From Helichrysum umbraculigerum (lineage: Eukaryota > Streptophyta > Magnoliopsida > Asterales > Asteraceae), in contig CATIUR010000012.1 of the NCBI GenBank assembly GCA_949592205.1, positions 1,239,001 through 1,303,000 of the forward strand: DNA of 64,000 nucleotides, written 5' to 3'. Below, piece by piece: positions 30,717-44,108 of the stretch; position 1 is the first letter of the stretch, and every line of letters begins with the position of its first letter. The position numbers and the translations under genes are program-made. Under the pieces are notes generated by a model, which was given only the letters and a program-made list of their open reading frames with translations, ran no database searches and was not told the origin of the DNA.

Positions 30717-33700
30717 TTATGTTGAAGTCGTGTTTGATGTTGAGTCAGTGAAGAGTTGAGGATACTTGAGTCGCATTTGGTCTTCCCGTTCCCAGGTGAA
30801 TTCCGGACCGCGCCGCGAATTCCACCTAACTTTGACGATGGGAATACGACTTTGTTTAAGTTGTTTGACCTCACGGTCCATGATTTCGGCGGGTTCCTCA
30901 ACAAAGTGAAGTTTCTTGTCAACTCGAATTTCATCGAGTGGAATGATAAGTGTCTCATCAGACAGACACTTCTTCAGGTTTGAAACATGAAAAGTGAGAT
31001 GCACGCTGCTGAGTTCGGATGGCAGTTGCAATCGATATGCCACTGGACCAATCCTCTCGAGGATCTCGAATGGTCCAATGTATCTGGGATTTAACTTCCC
31101 TCGTTTGCCAAATCGGATTACGCCTTTCCAAGGCGATACTTTGAGTAGTACTCGATCCCCAACTTGGAACTCGAGTGGTTTGCGTCTCACGTCAGCATAA
31201 CTTTTTTGACGATCACGCGCGGCCTTGAGCTTGTTTTGAATTTCGACGATTCTCTCGGTCGTCTCGTGAATGATTTCTGGACCTGTGAGTTGGCTATCCC
31301 CAACTTCGGTCCAATAGATAGGTGACCGGCACTTACGACCGTACAGTGCCTCGAAAGGTGCAGCCTTAATGCTGGTATGATAATTGTTGTTGTACGAGAA
31401 CTCGCACAATGATAGGTGTTTTTCCCAGTTTACACCGAAGTCTACTACGCAGGCCCGTAGCATGTCTTCTAGTGTTTGAATTGTTCGTTCACTTTGGCCG
31501 TCGGTTTGAGGATGATATGCGGTACTCATATCAAGTCGAGTACCCAGGGATTTTTGAAGTGATTGCCAAAATTGTGAAGTGAAACGACTATCCCTATCGG
31601 AGATAATTGAGATTGGAACACCGTGTTTGGTCACGATTTCCTTCAGATAGATTCTGGTGAGGCGTTCCATTTTGTCGGATTCCTTGATTGCCAGGAAGTG
31701 AGCAGACTTTGTGAGACGATCCACGATCACCCAAATGGTATCGCAACCGCTCGAGGACTTGGGTAGTTTGGTTATGAAGTCCATGGCAACTTGTTCCCAT
31801 TTCCATTCAGGAAGACTGGGTTGTTGAAGTAAACCAGAAGGTTTTTGATATTCGATTTTGACCTTGGAGCAAGTAAGGCACTTGCTGACATAGGTGGCGA
31901 TTTCAGTTTTCATGTTCGGCCACCAGTAGAAGTCCTTGATACCGTGATACATTTTATCGGATCCCGGATGGATAGAATATTTGGACTTGTGAGCTTCATC
32001 CATCACCAAGTCTCGTAGGTTCCCAAATTTAGGCAACCAGATTCGGTTTGAGAAATACCTAATCCCGTTAGGTTTGACTTCGAATTGTTTATCCATGCCC
32101 CGCAAGGCTTCCTCTTTGACGTTTTCGTGTTTCAAGGCTTCTAGTTGAGCAGTGAGAATTTGAATGTTTAAATTGTTGTGAATGGTCATACTGAGGGCTC
32201 GGACCCGAAGTGGTTTCACTCTCTCTTTTCGACTGAGGGCATCAGCAACGACATTTGCTTTGCCTGGATGATATTTGAGTTCGCAGTCGTAATCGGTAAG
32301 CAACTCGACCCATCGACGTTGCCTCATGTTGAGATCCTTCTGATCGAATATGTGTTGGAGACTTTTGTGGTCTGTAAAAATTGTGCACCTAGTGCCATAG
32401 AGGTAATGTCTCCAAATTTTGAGGGCTAAAATGACGGCTCCTAACTCAAGGTCGTGGGTGGTGTAATTCTTTTCATGAATCTTGAGCTGTCGGGAAGCAT
32501 AAGCTATGACTTTGTCTCGTTGCATAAGCACGCAACCGATACCTTGATGAGAAGCATCGCAGTATACCACGAAGTCATCGGTGCCCTCGGGTAATGATAG
32601 AATAGGAGCACTGCAAAGCTTTTGCTTTAAGAGTTGGAATGCCGACTCTTGTTTATCAGTCCAGTCAAACTTTTTGTCTTTCTGGGTCAGTGTCGTGAGT
32701 GGTAAGGCTATCTTGGAGAAATTTTCAATGAATCGCCGGTAGTACCCGGCCAGTCCCAAAAACTGCCGTACTTCGGTCGGAGTGTCAGTGTCGTGAGTGG
32801 TAAGGCTATCTTGGAGAAATTTTCAATGAATCGCCGGTAGTACCCGGCCAGTCCCAAAAACTGCCGTACTTCGGTCGGAGTGGTTGGCGATTGCCAGTCT
32901 TTGATAGCCTCGATTTTTGACGGATCAACATGAATTCCCTGACTGTCGATCACGTGACCAAGGAATTGAACTGTTTTTATCCAGAACTCACACTTAGAGA
33001 ATTTGGCGTAAAGCTCTTTGTGTCTAAGTAGCTCTAGGATGGTTTTGAGGTGTTGCGCGTGTTCTTCTTCGCTTCGTGAATATATGAGGATGTCATCGAT
33101 GAAGACAATGACAAACTTGTCAAGGTAAGGTTTACACACCCGATTCATAAGGTCCATGAATACAGCCGGTGCGTTGGTTAGGCCGAATGGCATCACTTGG
33201 AATTCGTAATGCCCATAGCGGGTTCGGAAAGCAGTTTTTGGAATGTCGGCATCGCGAACACGCAATTGGTGATATCCAGATCGGAGATCAATCTTTGAAT
33301 AACAACTCGATCCTTGAAGTTGGTCGAACAAATCATCGATTCGAGGTAATGGGTATCGGTTCTTGACGGTCAACTTTTTCAACTCTCGATAGTCGATACA
33401 CATTCGAAAAGTGTCGTCTTTCTTTTTGACAAATAAGACCGGAGCTCCCCAAGGTGAAGAACTCGGCCTAATGAATCCTCTTTCCAGAAGTTCCTGTAGT
33501 TGGGCAGAAAACTCCTGAAGTTCGGATGGAGCTAAACGATATGGTGCTCGTGCCACCGGCGCAGCACCCGGTACGAGATCAATTGAGAACTCAACCTGTC
33601 TTGGTGGTGGTAGACCAGGCAGTTCTTCGGGAAAGACTTCAGGAAAGTCTCGGACAATTGATACATCATCAAGTCGCTTCTCCTCCGACTTTTTCTCCAT

Positions 33701-35242
33701 GATGTGCGCGAGGATTGCGGAATAGCCCTTTTTCAGAAATTTGCGGGTTTTCAAGCAAGACATGATATTGAGTCTCGTCCTACCGGTCTCCCCCTGTATG
33801 ATTAAAGTTCCACCGGTGGCGAGAGGTATACGAATAACTTTGTCGCCACAGATAATTTCAGCCCGATGCTTGGACAACCAGTCCATTCCAACAATGACAT
33901 CGAAACTTCCTATCTTAACAGGCATGAGATCTATTGAGAAAATTTCGTCGGCTAGATTTAAAGTGCAATTAGGGATCACACTCTTGGTTTCCATAAGTTT
34001 ACCGTTTGCAAGCTCTACAGTGTACTTAACATCTAAGGCAACTGGGGTGATGTCAGGTAGTGGGCAAAACTCATCAGAAATAAAACTCCTATCAGCACCG
34101 GTATCAAACAGAATTGAAGCGGTTAAGTTATTGAGGAGGAACATACCCGTGACCACATTCGGGTCTTGGCGGGCGTCCCATGAGTTGATGACGAAGGCCC
34201 TACTTTGTGTGTTGTTGTTGTTGTTGTTGCGGTTATTGTTGTTGTTGTTGCTCTGGTTCTTCAGTTTGGGACATGCATCCCTGAAATGTCCTTTTTCCCC
34301 ACATTCGAAACAGGTTTTGGGTTGTTGGTTGTTGTTTTGTGATTTAGGGGCTCGGCAGTCTTTGGACGAATGCCCGTACTTCCTGCAGTTGTTGCAAGGA
34401 GATTTGCAAGGGCCATGGTGGTGATAGTTACACTTGGAACAATATGGTCTGTCCCCAGTGTAGGTGCGTTTGGGTTCGGTGTTGGTGTTGTAAGCTTGGA
34501 TGGCATTGGACCTCTTGTTTTGGTTGCTGCTGTGTGGTTCGGTGGATTTGCGTTTGTTGTTGTTGGATTTCTCACGGCTGACCACTAGTGCCATGAGCTC
34601 GTGTGCTAGCCTGATAGCATTTTCAGTGGTGGCTGGTTGTGATGAGGCGACACTTCCCTGGATGCTCTCGGGAAGGCCGCGGATGTATTTCTTAACTCCC
34701 TTTTTCTCTGGTTCCACCAGGCTAGGGCACAGGGACGCGTATTGCTGGAACTTGATGGTGTATCCCTCAATATCGGTCCCCTGCACAGCAAGTTGCCAGA
34801 ACTCCTCTTCTAATCGGTATATCTCTTCCTCGGGACAATACTTCTCCTTCAGTTTGTTCTTCAACTCGGCCCAAGGTAGTTGATTAGCTATCTCAATACC
34901 CACAGAGTTGGCATGGGTGTTCCACCATGTAAGAGTGCCTTCCTGAAAAGTGCAGGCGGCGAACTTTACCTTGTTTTCCTCGGTGCAGTTGCAGAGGCTG
35001 AAAACAGATTCTGTGCGTTCTATCCATCGGCTCAAACCAATAGCACCTTCCGTGCCCTTGAAGTATAGTGGTTTGCAGCTCAGAAAGTCCTTATAGGAGC
35101 AGGGTCTGGGTGGTGGAGCATTGTTAGCTGTGTCCTCGCTACTGGGTGGTGGTGTTCGAGCAGCCAAGGCTTGGGTCACACTACGGGTAATCAGTCCCGC
35201 GATCTCAGCTTCACTAAGGGTGATTTGTCGACGAGGAGGCAT
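30717..35242 (-). pseudogene. gag-pol copy 1 of the tandem element (frameshifted by a 98-bp duplication)
   Basis: One polyprotein gene from ATG 35242 (MPPRRQITLSEAEIAGL) to TAA at 30717. Order: Gag, zinc knuckles (CNNCRKYGHSSKDC and CFECGEKGHFRDAC), Asn-rich linker, protease DTGADRSF, RT with FIDDILIYS, RNase H, integrase with HPGSDKMYHG...CLTCSK and STAYHPQTDGQSERT, GPF/Y motif RYIGPFEIL, chromodomain-like tail VRWNSRRGPEFTWERE. The total span is 4526 nt, exactly 98 nt longer than copy 2. The duplication at 32686-32881 shifts the frame in the connection between RT and RNase H. No other stop is seen, so without it the frame would be open for 1475 residues. Confidence 0.93.
32686..32881 (-). 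repeat. 98-bp tandem duplication inside pol copy 1
   Basis: The segment starting GTCAGTGTCGTGAGTGG and ending CGGTCGGAGT occurs at 32686-32783 and again at 32784-32881, with no visible difference. It is single in copy 2 (about 40838-40935) and in G2. Since 98 is not a multiple of three it breaks gag-pol. The identity of the two halves points to a recent event or an assembly error. Confidence 0.9.
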
Positions 35243-35637
35243 GAGGCTGAGTAAGAAAGAACAAGGAAAGGAAGTAAGATACTAGTCCGAAATTCATGAT
35301 ATATCACCACAGATGTACATATATAAAATGGTAATATACCACATCTCAAGGTAAAAATCAATAACGTGAGATAATTAATAGAAATCGTCAATTGATATTT
35401 AGAAGCCAAATGATTACAGACGATTTTGAATCACAAGTTTCAAAAGTTACAGACTTAGATGTTTTACAAAAGCGCCGGGAATTGTTACATCCGGTTGAAT
35501 TACATAGACCCTAATAAAGTAGTTAACTGGTTACAAGTTACAGACTGATCTAATCTTGATGCAGATTAATCCGCTCCATCAGTGCGACAAGGCGGTCTAC
35601 TGTTTCTGCAAGTCTGTTGGTTTACCTGGCGTTGTCT

Positions 35638-36054
35638 TCAACCAAGGCTTAGTTGTACTAGTGCTCGAGAGTGACTCTCCTGTGAACGCTGTTCACATTC
35701 CTCTAATCGGTTTCTTACGAGTTCATCCGCGCCTAATTCAGCGGTCATTGAATCCTGAATTATGCTTATAGAGAGGCTGGTATCTTCTTGTTCTCGCTGG
35801 AGTTGTGATATGCGGTCAAGAGCTTGGCGAAGCAGGTAGGTCGTTCGGTGTTGTTCCCGTTCGAGATTTTCGAGCCTATGCTCCTGACGGCGGAGTTGGG
35901 TAGCCAACACTGGCACCGTGAGATGTGCCGAGTTTTGAGAGTTATGAACCGGATAGGGGTTGCTTCGAGGTGACCTAGTGGTCCTCCTTGCCATTCGCGG
36001 GTTTCGAGATTCTTGCGGATGAGAGCGTGACGAATTGGGTGATGTGTTTGCCAT
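35638..36054 (-). pseudogene. Extra ORF upstream of gag, copy 1 (truncated)
   Basis: Homologue of the 168-residue extra ORF of G1, starting MANTSPNSSRS at 36054. It matches through ELVRNRLEECEQRSQES, then a 2-nt deletion near 35648 shifts the frame and ends it at 35638. Even without that, a CAA to TAA change shared with copy 2 would remove the last ~24 residues. The shared lesion shows that the parent element already lacked the full C-terminus. Confidence 0.75.
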
Positions 36055-36366
36055 TCTGAGACAAGGTGTGAAAAGAGTGAGGTCTACCTATGTATATATA
36101 TAAGTATGTAACACATAGTAGCCTAGGGTGTCTAGCACAGACTTGTTTTGAGTCCCGGTTCTCTCGAGGTCAGAGTCAACTAGTGTATCCTGTTCAGCCA
36201 TAACTTCCTTCAGATCTTACATCATCTTTATTTAATTGTACATAGTTGATCAAGCTATGTTAAATTAAATTCGTATGCTGTAATCCCTGAACTGGTTATA
36301 CCTAATAGGGAATACTGCCTAACGGTCATAGTCTAGGCCCACTAAATGCAACCTAGTTCACTATAA

Positions 36367-36384
36367 CCTTAGGCTCTGATACCA
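36367..36384 (-). other. Primer binding site, tRNA-iMet type (copy 1)
   Basis: Minus strand TGGTATCAGAGCCTAAGG, 3 nt inside the middle LTR, identical to the site in G1. Confidence 0.9.
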
Positions 36385-36387
36385 ATC

Positions 36388-38832
36388 TGTGACACCCCCA
36401 AATTTATTGATTTGCGGAAGCTCGATTTGGATGTCACTAATCAATATACAAAGCACATAAGATATAATAAACGACCACTATATGCGTCGTTTTAAACTTG
36501 TATTAATAAAGTAAACGTTTACATCAAAATAATGTTACATTAGCTCGGTTCCTGAAATTGAGAGATTACATAGCATAATTACTTTTACAAAATATAATAA
36601 TGCAATCAAATCTCTAGTTGTATGTATGCTGACTCGAGCTAATAGTCCCTGCCTGTGCAGCCAACCTACTGCTGGGTACCTGTGATAGATACTAAAATGG
36701 GTCAGCGAAAAACGCTGGTGAGCTCACAGGTTTGTATATCAATGTATAGTTGTAAGAACCGCAAGATTTATATTGAATTTAAAATGCAATTAAGCAAAAT
36801 AAAAGTCATACAATCCATGAGCACATAGTCTGAGCTTAACTTGAGCGCTAGGTCCAATTAAGGAAACCTAACTGGTTTGCCTCCTACGAGTGTCTAATCC
36901 ACACTCGTCTTTCCAAATGCTAATACATCCGTTTGACCGGTTAGTGCGTGCTAACCCGGATGAGGATTGTCAATCCCATATGATATCATATACTAACATT
37001 CACGCTAAAATATTAGAGACTATGCTATAGAGGACTTTAGATTGATTAGCTTGAAACTCATGTAGTACTTGAAAGTTGGTACTTGCATTCTTCTTGTAAA
37101 ACAAAACAGAGCAGTAATATCACACCCCTAGTTGAAAAATAGTGAAAATGGGGCCATGAAACTCACCTGAGTCTTGAAGTGTTTAATTTAATAAACTTGG
37201 AGTAATTAGCTGTGAATTGATGCCCAAGGACTTGAAACCTGAATGTGTTCACGACACTTGATTGTTATTAATTGTACCGGTATCTCGAAAGACTACCCTT
37301 GTAGTTGTTATACAACTATATATGTCCAAATTACTACGATCTTTTTGATTGTATTGTTACAAGTTACTACGACTTGTTTGATTGAATTGTTACAAGTTAC
37401 AACGACTTGTTTGATTTTGAAGTATGTTTTGAAAACGCGTACGGCCCGTTGGTGGTTTAGTTGAAATAATAATCTCGACATATCTATATTTGTTTGAAGT
37501 GTTATGCTTGAAAAACATGTTTCAATGTCCCTTAGAAGTTATATTGTTTAATCGTTTGAAGTCCCAAATATCTAACACTTAGTATGGAATTAAATGGTAA
37601 ACCTGCTGTGTTTTGCGACACTATATGCGACACAAGGACACGTCATGCGACACAACGATTGTGTCGCATAAAAGTGCGACACAATATCTATACGACACAA
37701 GGGTTGTGTCGCATAGATTCGAGATGCTGATTCAACAGCGACATAGTGCTTGTGTCGTATAGAAATATGACATAGTATGCGACATAGAGTACGACACAAT
37801 ATTGTGTCGCATGAATTACGACACTAAAGGTTTGGTACGACACAAGATGCGACATAACGGGTTTTATGCGACATAACAGGCAAAATACGACACTACATGC
37901 GACACAAGGCTTGTGTCGCATTGAAGAACACCAGCCCAGAAAACAGCGGCTGTCGAGATTTTTCCGGCCAAAACTCAAATCAAACTCATTTTTAGGCTAT
38001 AAAACCTTGTTATCTTCCTAGTATTGGACATATGTAAGTTGTGCAAACATCAAAACATCAAAATATTACATCAAAATGAACAAATCTAAGTTTTTAGGAA
38101 TTTCCTTACAAATGCAAATCGAAGGAGATGGAGTCCGAAAATGATGTTGATGCTTTTGTAATTCTTGTTCCCCTTGTAGTGGTGATTCCGAAAATGTGAT
38201 TTTTGTTGTCGGTTTTGCAAGATCCGAAAATTGATGATTTTTGGTTGAGAGGTTTTGGTGTATGTGTGTGTTTTGTTGAAATGGAAATGAAAGAAAGATG
38301 GGAGGAGAGGTGGGGTGTAGGTGAAAGCCTCACCTCGCAGTCTCCGTCCCGTGCGGTGTTCGTTTTCCCGATTGTTTAAACGTTAAATATTTATTTTATA
38401 AATTTAATTTTTCGTTTTAATTTACAAATCATTATAAAATATTTTATTGTAATATTTTACCAAGTATCTATTTATGGTATATAAAAATGAAATTCGTTCT
38501 ATTTGTTTGTGCGTTTGTATTTTTATTGTACGCATGTTATTTATACAATACGAATTGACTACGAAATATCACAATAAATAATATTCTGAATAAAATTGAG
38601 TTATTAATATTTGTATTACTTAATAAAATTGTTCACCGACGTCCGTATTTATTGTATCAAAATTCATTCGATTTGAAACTCGTACGATTTAAACAAACCG
38701 CATAATTGTGTAGATATATATTCAACAATATATATAATAATTGATACATTAATTAGCCTAACACAGAACTAATTACATGTATTAAAACTTGATTAGGCAC
38801 TAAATTCTACTCCTAAATTGACGGGTGTCACA
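36388..38832 (-). repeat. Middle LTR of the tandem element, shared (2445 bp)
   Basis: Serves as 5' LTR of copy 1 and 3' LTR of copy 2. It shares many variants with the right LTR against the left one (for example GATTGATT near 37040, the absence of GATA near 38600). Near its right end (about 38755-38815) it matches the left LTR instead of the right. It also has a few private changes. Confidence 0.92.
37614..37922 (-). repeat. Hairpin array in the middle LTR
   Basis: Same array as in the left LTR. The loop of the 11-bp hairpin is CGA here (and in the right LTR) against CGG in the left LTR, so the stem is kept while the loop varies. One arm that is TGCGAAAC in the left LTR is TGCGACAC here. Confidence 0.82.
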
Positions 38833-38866
38833 TTCTCCCCCTGTTAGAAGAATTTCGTCCCGAAAT

Positions 38867-41800
38867 TTATGTTGAAGTCGTGTTTGATGTTGAGTCAGTG
38901 AAGAGTTGAGGATACTTGAGTCGCATTTGGTCTTCCCGTTCCCAGGTGAATTCCGGACCGCGCCGCGAATTCCACCTAACTTTGACGATGGGAATACGAC
39001 TTTGTTTAAGTTGTTTGACCTCACGGTCCATGATTTCGGCGGGTTCCTCAACAAAGTGAAGTTTCTTGTCAACTCAAATTTCATCGAGTGGAATGATAAG
39101 TGTCTCATCAGACAGACACTTCTTCAGGTTTGAAACATGAAAAGTGAGATGCACGCTGCTGAGTTCGGATGGCAGCTGCAATCGATATGCCACTGGACCA
39201 ATCCTCTCGAGGATCTCGAATGGTCCAATGTATCTGGGATTTAACTTCCCTCGTTTGCCAAATCGGATTACGCCTTTGCAAGGCGATACTTTGAGTAGTA
39301 CTCGATCCCCAACTTGGAACTCGAGTGGTTTGCGTCTCACGTCAGCATAACTTTTCTGACGATCACGCGCGGCCTTGAGCTTGTTTTGAATTTCGACGAT
39401 TCTCTCGGTCGTCTCGTGAATGATTTCTGGACCTGTGAGTTGGCTATCCCCAACTTCGGTCCAATAGATAGGTGACCGGCACTTACGACCGTACAGTGCC
39501 TCGAAAGGTGCAGCCTTAATGCTGGTATGATAATTGTTGTTGTACGAGAACTCGCACAATGGTAGGTGTTTTTCCCAGTTTACACCGAAGTCTACTACGC
39601 AGGCCCGTAGCATGTCTTCTAGTGTTTGAATTGTTCGTTCACTTTGGCCGTCGGTTTGAGGATGATATGCGGTACTCATATCAAGTCGAGTACCCAGGGA
39701 TTTTTGAAGTGATTGCCAAAATTGTGAAGTGAAACGACTATCCCTATCGGAGATAATTGAGATTGGAACACCGTGTTTGGTCACGATTTCCTTCAGATAG
39801 ATTCTGGTGAGGCGTTCCATTTTGTCGGATTCCTTGATTGCCAGGAAGTGAGCAGACTTTGTGAGACGATCCACGATCACCCAAATGGTATCGCAACCGC
39901 TCGAGGACTTGGGTAGTTTGGTTATGAAGTCCATGGCAACTTGTTCCCATTTCCATTCAGGAAGACTGGGTTGTTGAAGTAAACCAGAAGGTTTTTGATA
40001 TTCGATTTTGACCTTGGAGCAAGTAAGGCACTTGCTGACATAGGTGGCGATTTCAGCTTTCATGTTCGGCCACCAGTAGAAGTCCTTGATACCGTGATAC
40101 ATTTTATCGGATCCCGGATGGATAGAATATTTGGACTTGTGAGCTTCATCCATCACCAAGTCTCGTAGGTTCCCAAATTTAGGCAACCAGATTCGGTTTG
40201 AGAAATACCTAATCCCGTTAGGTTTGACTTCGAATTGTTAATCCATGCCCCGCAAGGCTTCCTCTTTGACGTTTTCGTGTTTCAAGGCTTCTAGTTGAGC
40301 AGTGAGAATTTGAATGTTTAAATTGTTGTGAATGGTCATACTGAGGGCTCGGACCCGAAGTGGTTTCACTCTCTCTTTTCGACTGAGGGCATCAGCAACG
40401 ACATTTGCTTTGCCTGGATGATATTTGAGTTCGCAGTCGTAATCGGTAAGCAACTCGACCCATCGACGTTGCCTCATGTTGAGATCCTTCTGATCGAATA
40501 TGTGTTGGAGACTTTTGTGGTCTGTAAAAATTGTGCACCTAGTGCCATAGAGGTAATGTCTCCAAATTTTGAGGGCGAAAATGACGGCTCCTAACTCAAG
40601 GTCGTGGGTGGTGTAATTCTTTTCATGAATCTTGAGCTGTCGGGAAGCATAAGCTATGACTTTGTCTCGTTGCATAAGCACGCAACCGATACCTTGATGA
40701 GAAGCATCGCAGTATACCACGAAGTCATCGGTGTCCTCGGGTAATGATAGAATAGGAGCACTGCAAAGCTTTTGCTTTAAGAGTTGGAATGCCGACTCTT
40801 GTTTATCAGTCCAGTCAAACTTTTTGTCTTTCTGGGTCAGTGTCGTGAGTGGTAAGGCTATCTTGGAGAAATTTTCAATGAATCGCCGGTAGTACCCGGC
40901 CAGTCCCAAAAACTGCCGTACTTCGGTCGGAGTGGTTGGCGATTGCCAGTCTTTGATAGCCTCGATTTTTGACGGATCAACATGAATTCCCTGACTGTCG
41001 ATCACGTGACCAAGGAATTGAACTGTTTTTATCCAGAACTCACACTTAGAGAATTTGACGTAAAGCTCTTCGTGTCTAAGTAGCTCTAGGATGGTTTTGA
41101 GGTGTTGCGCGTGTTCTTCTTCGCTTCGTGAATATATGAGGATGTCATCGATGAAGACAATGACAAACTTGTCAAGGTAAGGTTTACACACCCGATTCAT
41201 AAGGTCCATGAATACAGCCGGTGCGTTGGTTAGGCCGAATGGCATCATTTGGAATTCGTAATGCCCATAGCGGGTTCGGAAAGCAGTTTTTGGAATGTCG
41301 GCATCGCGAACACGCAATTGGTGATATCCGGATCAGAGATCAATCTTTGAATAACAACTCGATCCTTGAAGTTGGTCGAACAAATCATCGATTCGAGGTA
41401 ATGGGTATCGGTTCTTGACGGTCAACTTTTTCAACTCTCGATAGTCGATACACATTCGAAAAGTGTCGTCTTTCTTTTTGACAAATAAGACCGGAGCTCC
41501 CCAAGGTGAAGAACTCGGCCTAATGAATCCTCTTTCCAGAAGTTCCTGTAGTTGGGCAGACAACTCCTAAAGTTCGGATGGAGCTAAACGATATGGTGCT
41601 CGTGCCACCGGCGCAGTACCCGGTACGAGATCAATTGAGAACTCAACCTGTCTTGGTGGTGGTAGACCAGGCAGTTCTTCGGGAAAGACTTCAGGAAAGT
41701 CTCGGACAATTGATACATCATCAAGTCGCTTCTCCTCCGACTTTTTCTCCATGATGTGCGCAAGGATTGCGGAATAGCCCTTTTTCAGAAATTTGCGGGT

Positions 41801-43294
41801 TTTCAAGCAAGACATGATATTGAGTCTCGTCCTACCGGTCTCCCCCTGTATGATTAAAGTTCCACCGGTGGCGAGAGGTATACGAATAACTTTGTCGCCA
41901 CAGATAATTTCAGCCCGATGCTTGGACAACCAGTCCATTCCAACAATGACATCGAAACTTCCTATCTTAACAGGCATGAGATCTATTGAGAAAATTTCGT
42001 CGGCTAGATTTAAAGTGCAATTAGGGATCACACTCTTGGTTTCCATAAGTTTACCGTTTGCAAGCTCTACAGTGTACTTAACATCTAAGGCAACTGGGGT
42101 GATGTCAGGTAGTGGGCAAAACTCATCAGAAATAAAACTCCTATCAGCACCGGTATCAAACAGAATTGAAGCGGTTAAGTTATTGAGGAGGAACATACCC
42201 GTGACCACATTCGGGTCTTGGCGGGCGTCCCATGAGTTGATGACGAAGGCCCTACTTTATGTGTTGTTGTTGTTGTTATTGCGGTTATTGTTGTTGTTGT
42301 TGCTCTGGTTCTTCAGTTTGGGACATGCATCCCTGAAATGTCCTTTTTCCCCACATTCGTAACAGGTTTTGGGTTGTTGGTTATTGTTTTGTGATTTAGG
42401 GGCTCGGCAGTCTTTGGACGAATGCCCGTACTTCCTGCAGTTGTTGCAAGGAGATTTGCAAGGGCCATGGTGGTGATAGTTACACTTGGAACAATATGGT
42501 CTGTCCCCAGTGTAGGTGCGTTTGGGTTCGGTGTTGGTGTTGTAAGCTTGGATGGCGTTGGACCTCTTGTTTTGGTTGCTGCTGTGTGGTTCGGTGGATT
42601 TGCGTTTGTTGTTGTTGGATTTCTCACGGCTGACCACTAGTGTCATGAGCTCGTGTGCTAGCCTGATAGCATTTTCAGTGGTGGCTGGTTGTGATGAGGC
42701 GACACTTCCCTGGATGCTCTCGGGAAGGCCGCGGATGTATTTCTTAACTCCCTTTTTCTCTGGTTCCACCAGGCTAGGGCACAGGGACGCGTATTGCTGG
42801 AACTTGATGGTGTATCCCTCAATATCGGTCCCCTGCACAGCAAGTTGCCAGAACTCCTCTTCTAATCGGTATATCTCTTCCTCGGGACAATACTTCTCCT
42901 TCAGTTTGTTCTTCAACTCGGCCCAATGTAGTTGATTAGCTATCTCAATACCCACAGAGTTGGCATGGGTGTTCCACGATGTAAGAGTGCCTTCCTGAAA
43001 AGTGTAGGCGGCGAACTTTACCTTGTTTTCCTCGGTGCAGTTGCAGAGGCTGAAAACAGATTCTATGCGTTCTATCCATCGGCTCAAACCAATAGCACCT
43101 TCCGTGCCCTTGAAGTATAGTGGTTTGCAGCTCAGAAAGTCCTTATAGGAGCAGGGTCTGGGTGGTGGAGCATTGTTAGCTGTGTCCTCGCTACTGGGTG
43201 GTGGTGTTCGAGCAGCCAAGGCTTGGGTCATACTACGGGCAATCAGTCCCGCGATCTCAGCTTCACTAAGGGTGATTTGTCGACGAGGAGGCAT
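38867..43294 (-). pseudogene. gag-pol copy 2 of the tandem element (five nonsense mutations)
   Basis: Same polyprotein gene as copy 1, 1476 codons in one uninterrupted frame but with five stops: 42257-42259 (CAA to TAA, after Gag), 41567-41569 (CAG to TAG, before RT), 41333-41335 (CGA to TGA, in RT), 40238-40240 (AAA to TAA, between RNase H and integrase) and 39074-39076 (CGA to TGA, near the C-terminus). Four of the five are C-to-T on the coding strand, two of them in CpG, as expected from decay of methylated DNA. No indels, and the 98-bp duplication of copy 1 is absent. Confidence 0.93.
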
Positions 43295-43673
43295 GAGGCT
43301 GAGTAAGAAAGAACAAGGAAAGGAAGTAAGATACTAGTCCGAAATTCATGATATATCACCACAGATGTACATATATAAAATGGTAATATACCACATCTCA
43401 AGGTAAAAATCAATAACGTGAGATAATTAATAGAAATCGTCAATTGATATTTAGAAGCCAAATGATTACAGACGATTTTGAATCACAAGTTTCAAAAGTT
43501 ACAGACTTAGATGTTTTACAAAAGCGCCGGGAATTGTTACATCCGGTTGAATTACATAGACCCTAATAAAGTAGTTAACTGGTTACAAGTTACAGACTGA
43601 TCTAATCTTGATGCAGATTAATCCGCTCCATCAGTGCGACAAGGCGGTCTACTGTTTCTGCAACTCTGTTGGT

Positions 43674-44108
43674 TTACCTGGCGTTGTCTTCAACCAAGGA
43701 CAGTCGTTGTACTAGTGCTCGAGAGTGACTCTCCTGTGAACGCTGTTCACATTCCTCTAATCGGTTTCTTACGAGTTCATCCGCGCCTAATTCAGCGGTC
43801 ATTGAATCCTGAATTATGCTTATAGAGAGGCTGGTATCTTCTTGTTCTCGCTGGAGTTGTGATATGCGGTCAAGAGCTTGGCGAAGCAGGTAGGTCGTTC
43901 GGTGTTGTTCCCGTTCGAGATTTTCGAGCCTATGCTCCTGACGGCGGAGTTGGGTAGCCAACACTGGCACCGTGAGATGTGCCGAGTTTTGAGAGTTATG
44001 AACCGGATAGGGGTTGCTTCGAGGTGACCTAGTGGTCCTCCTTGCCATTCGCGGGTTTCGAGATTCTTGCGGATGAGAGCGTGACGAATTGGGTGATGTG
44101 TTTGCCAT
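43674..44108 (-). pseudogene. Extra ORF upstream of gag, copy 2 (C-terminally truncated, 144 aa)
   Basis: MANTSPNSSRS start at 44108, in frame with G1's extra ORF through LVQRLSLVEDNAR, then TAA in place of CAA. Coiled-coil region intact up to that point. Compared with G1, a 6-nt gap (two codons) near the SQES segment keeps the frame. Confidence 0.75.

Noticed and set aside
33741..34424. 227-codon plus-strand ORF, also at 41793-42362 and 62846-63328
   Set aside because: Exact antisense shadow of the protease/zinc-knuckle region of gag-pol; its Leu run is the reverse of the Asn codons.
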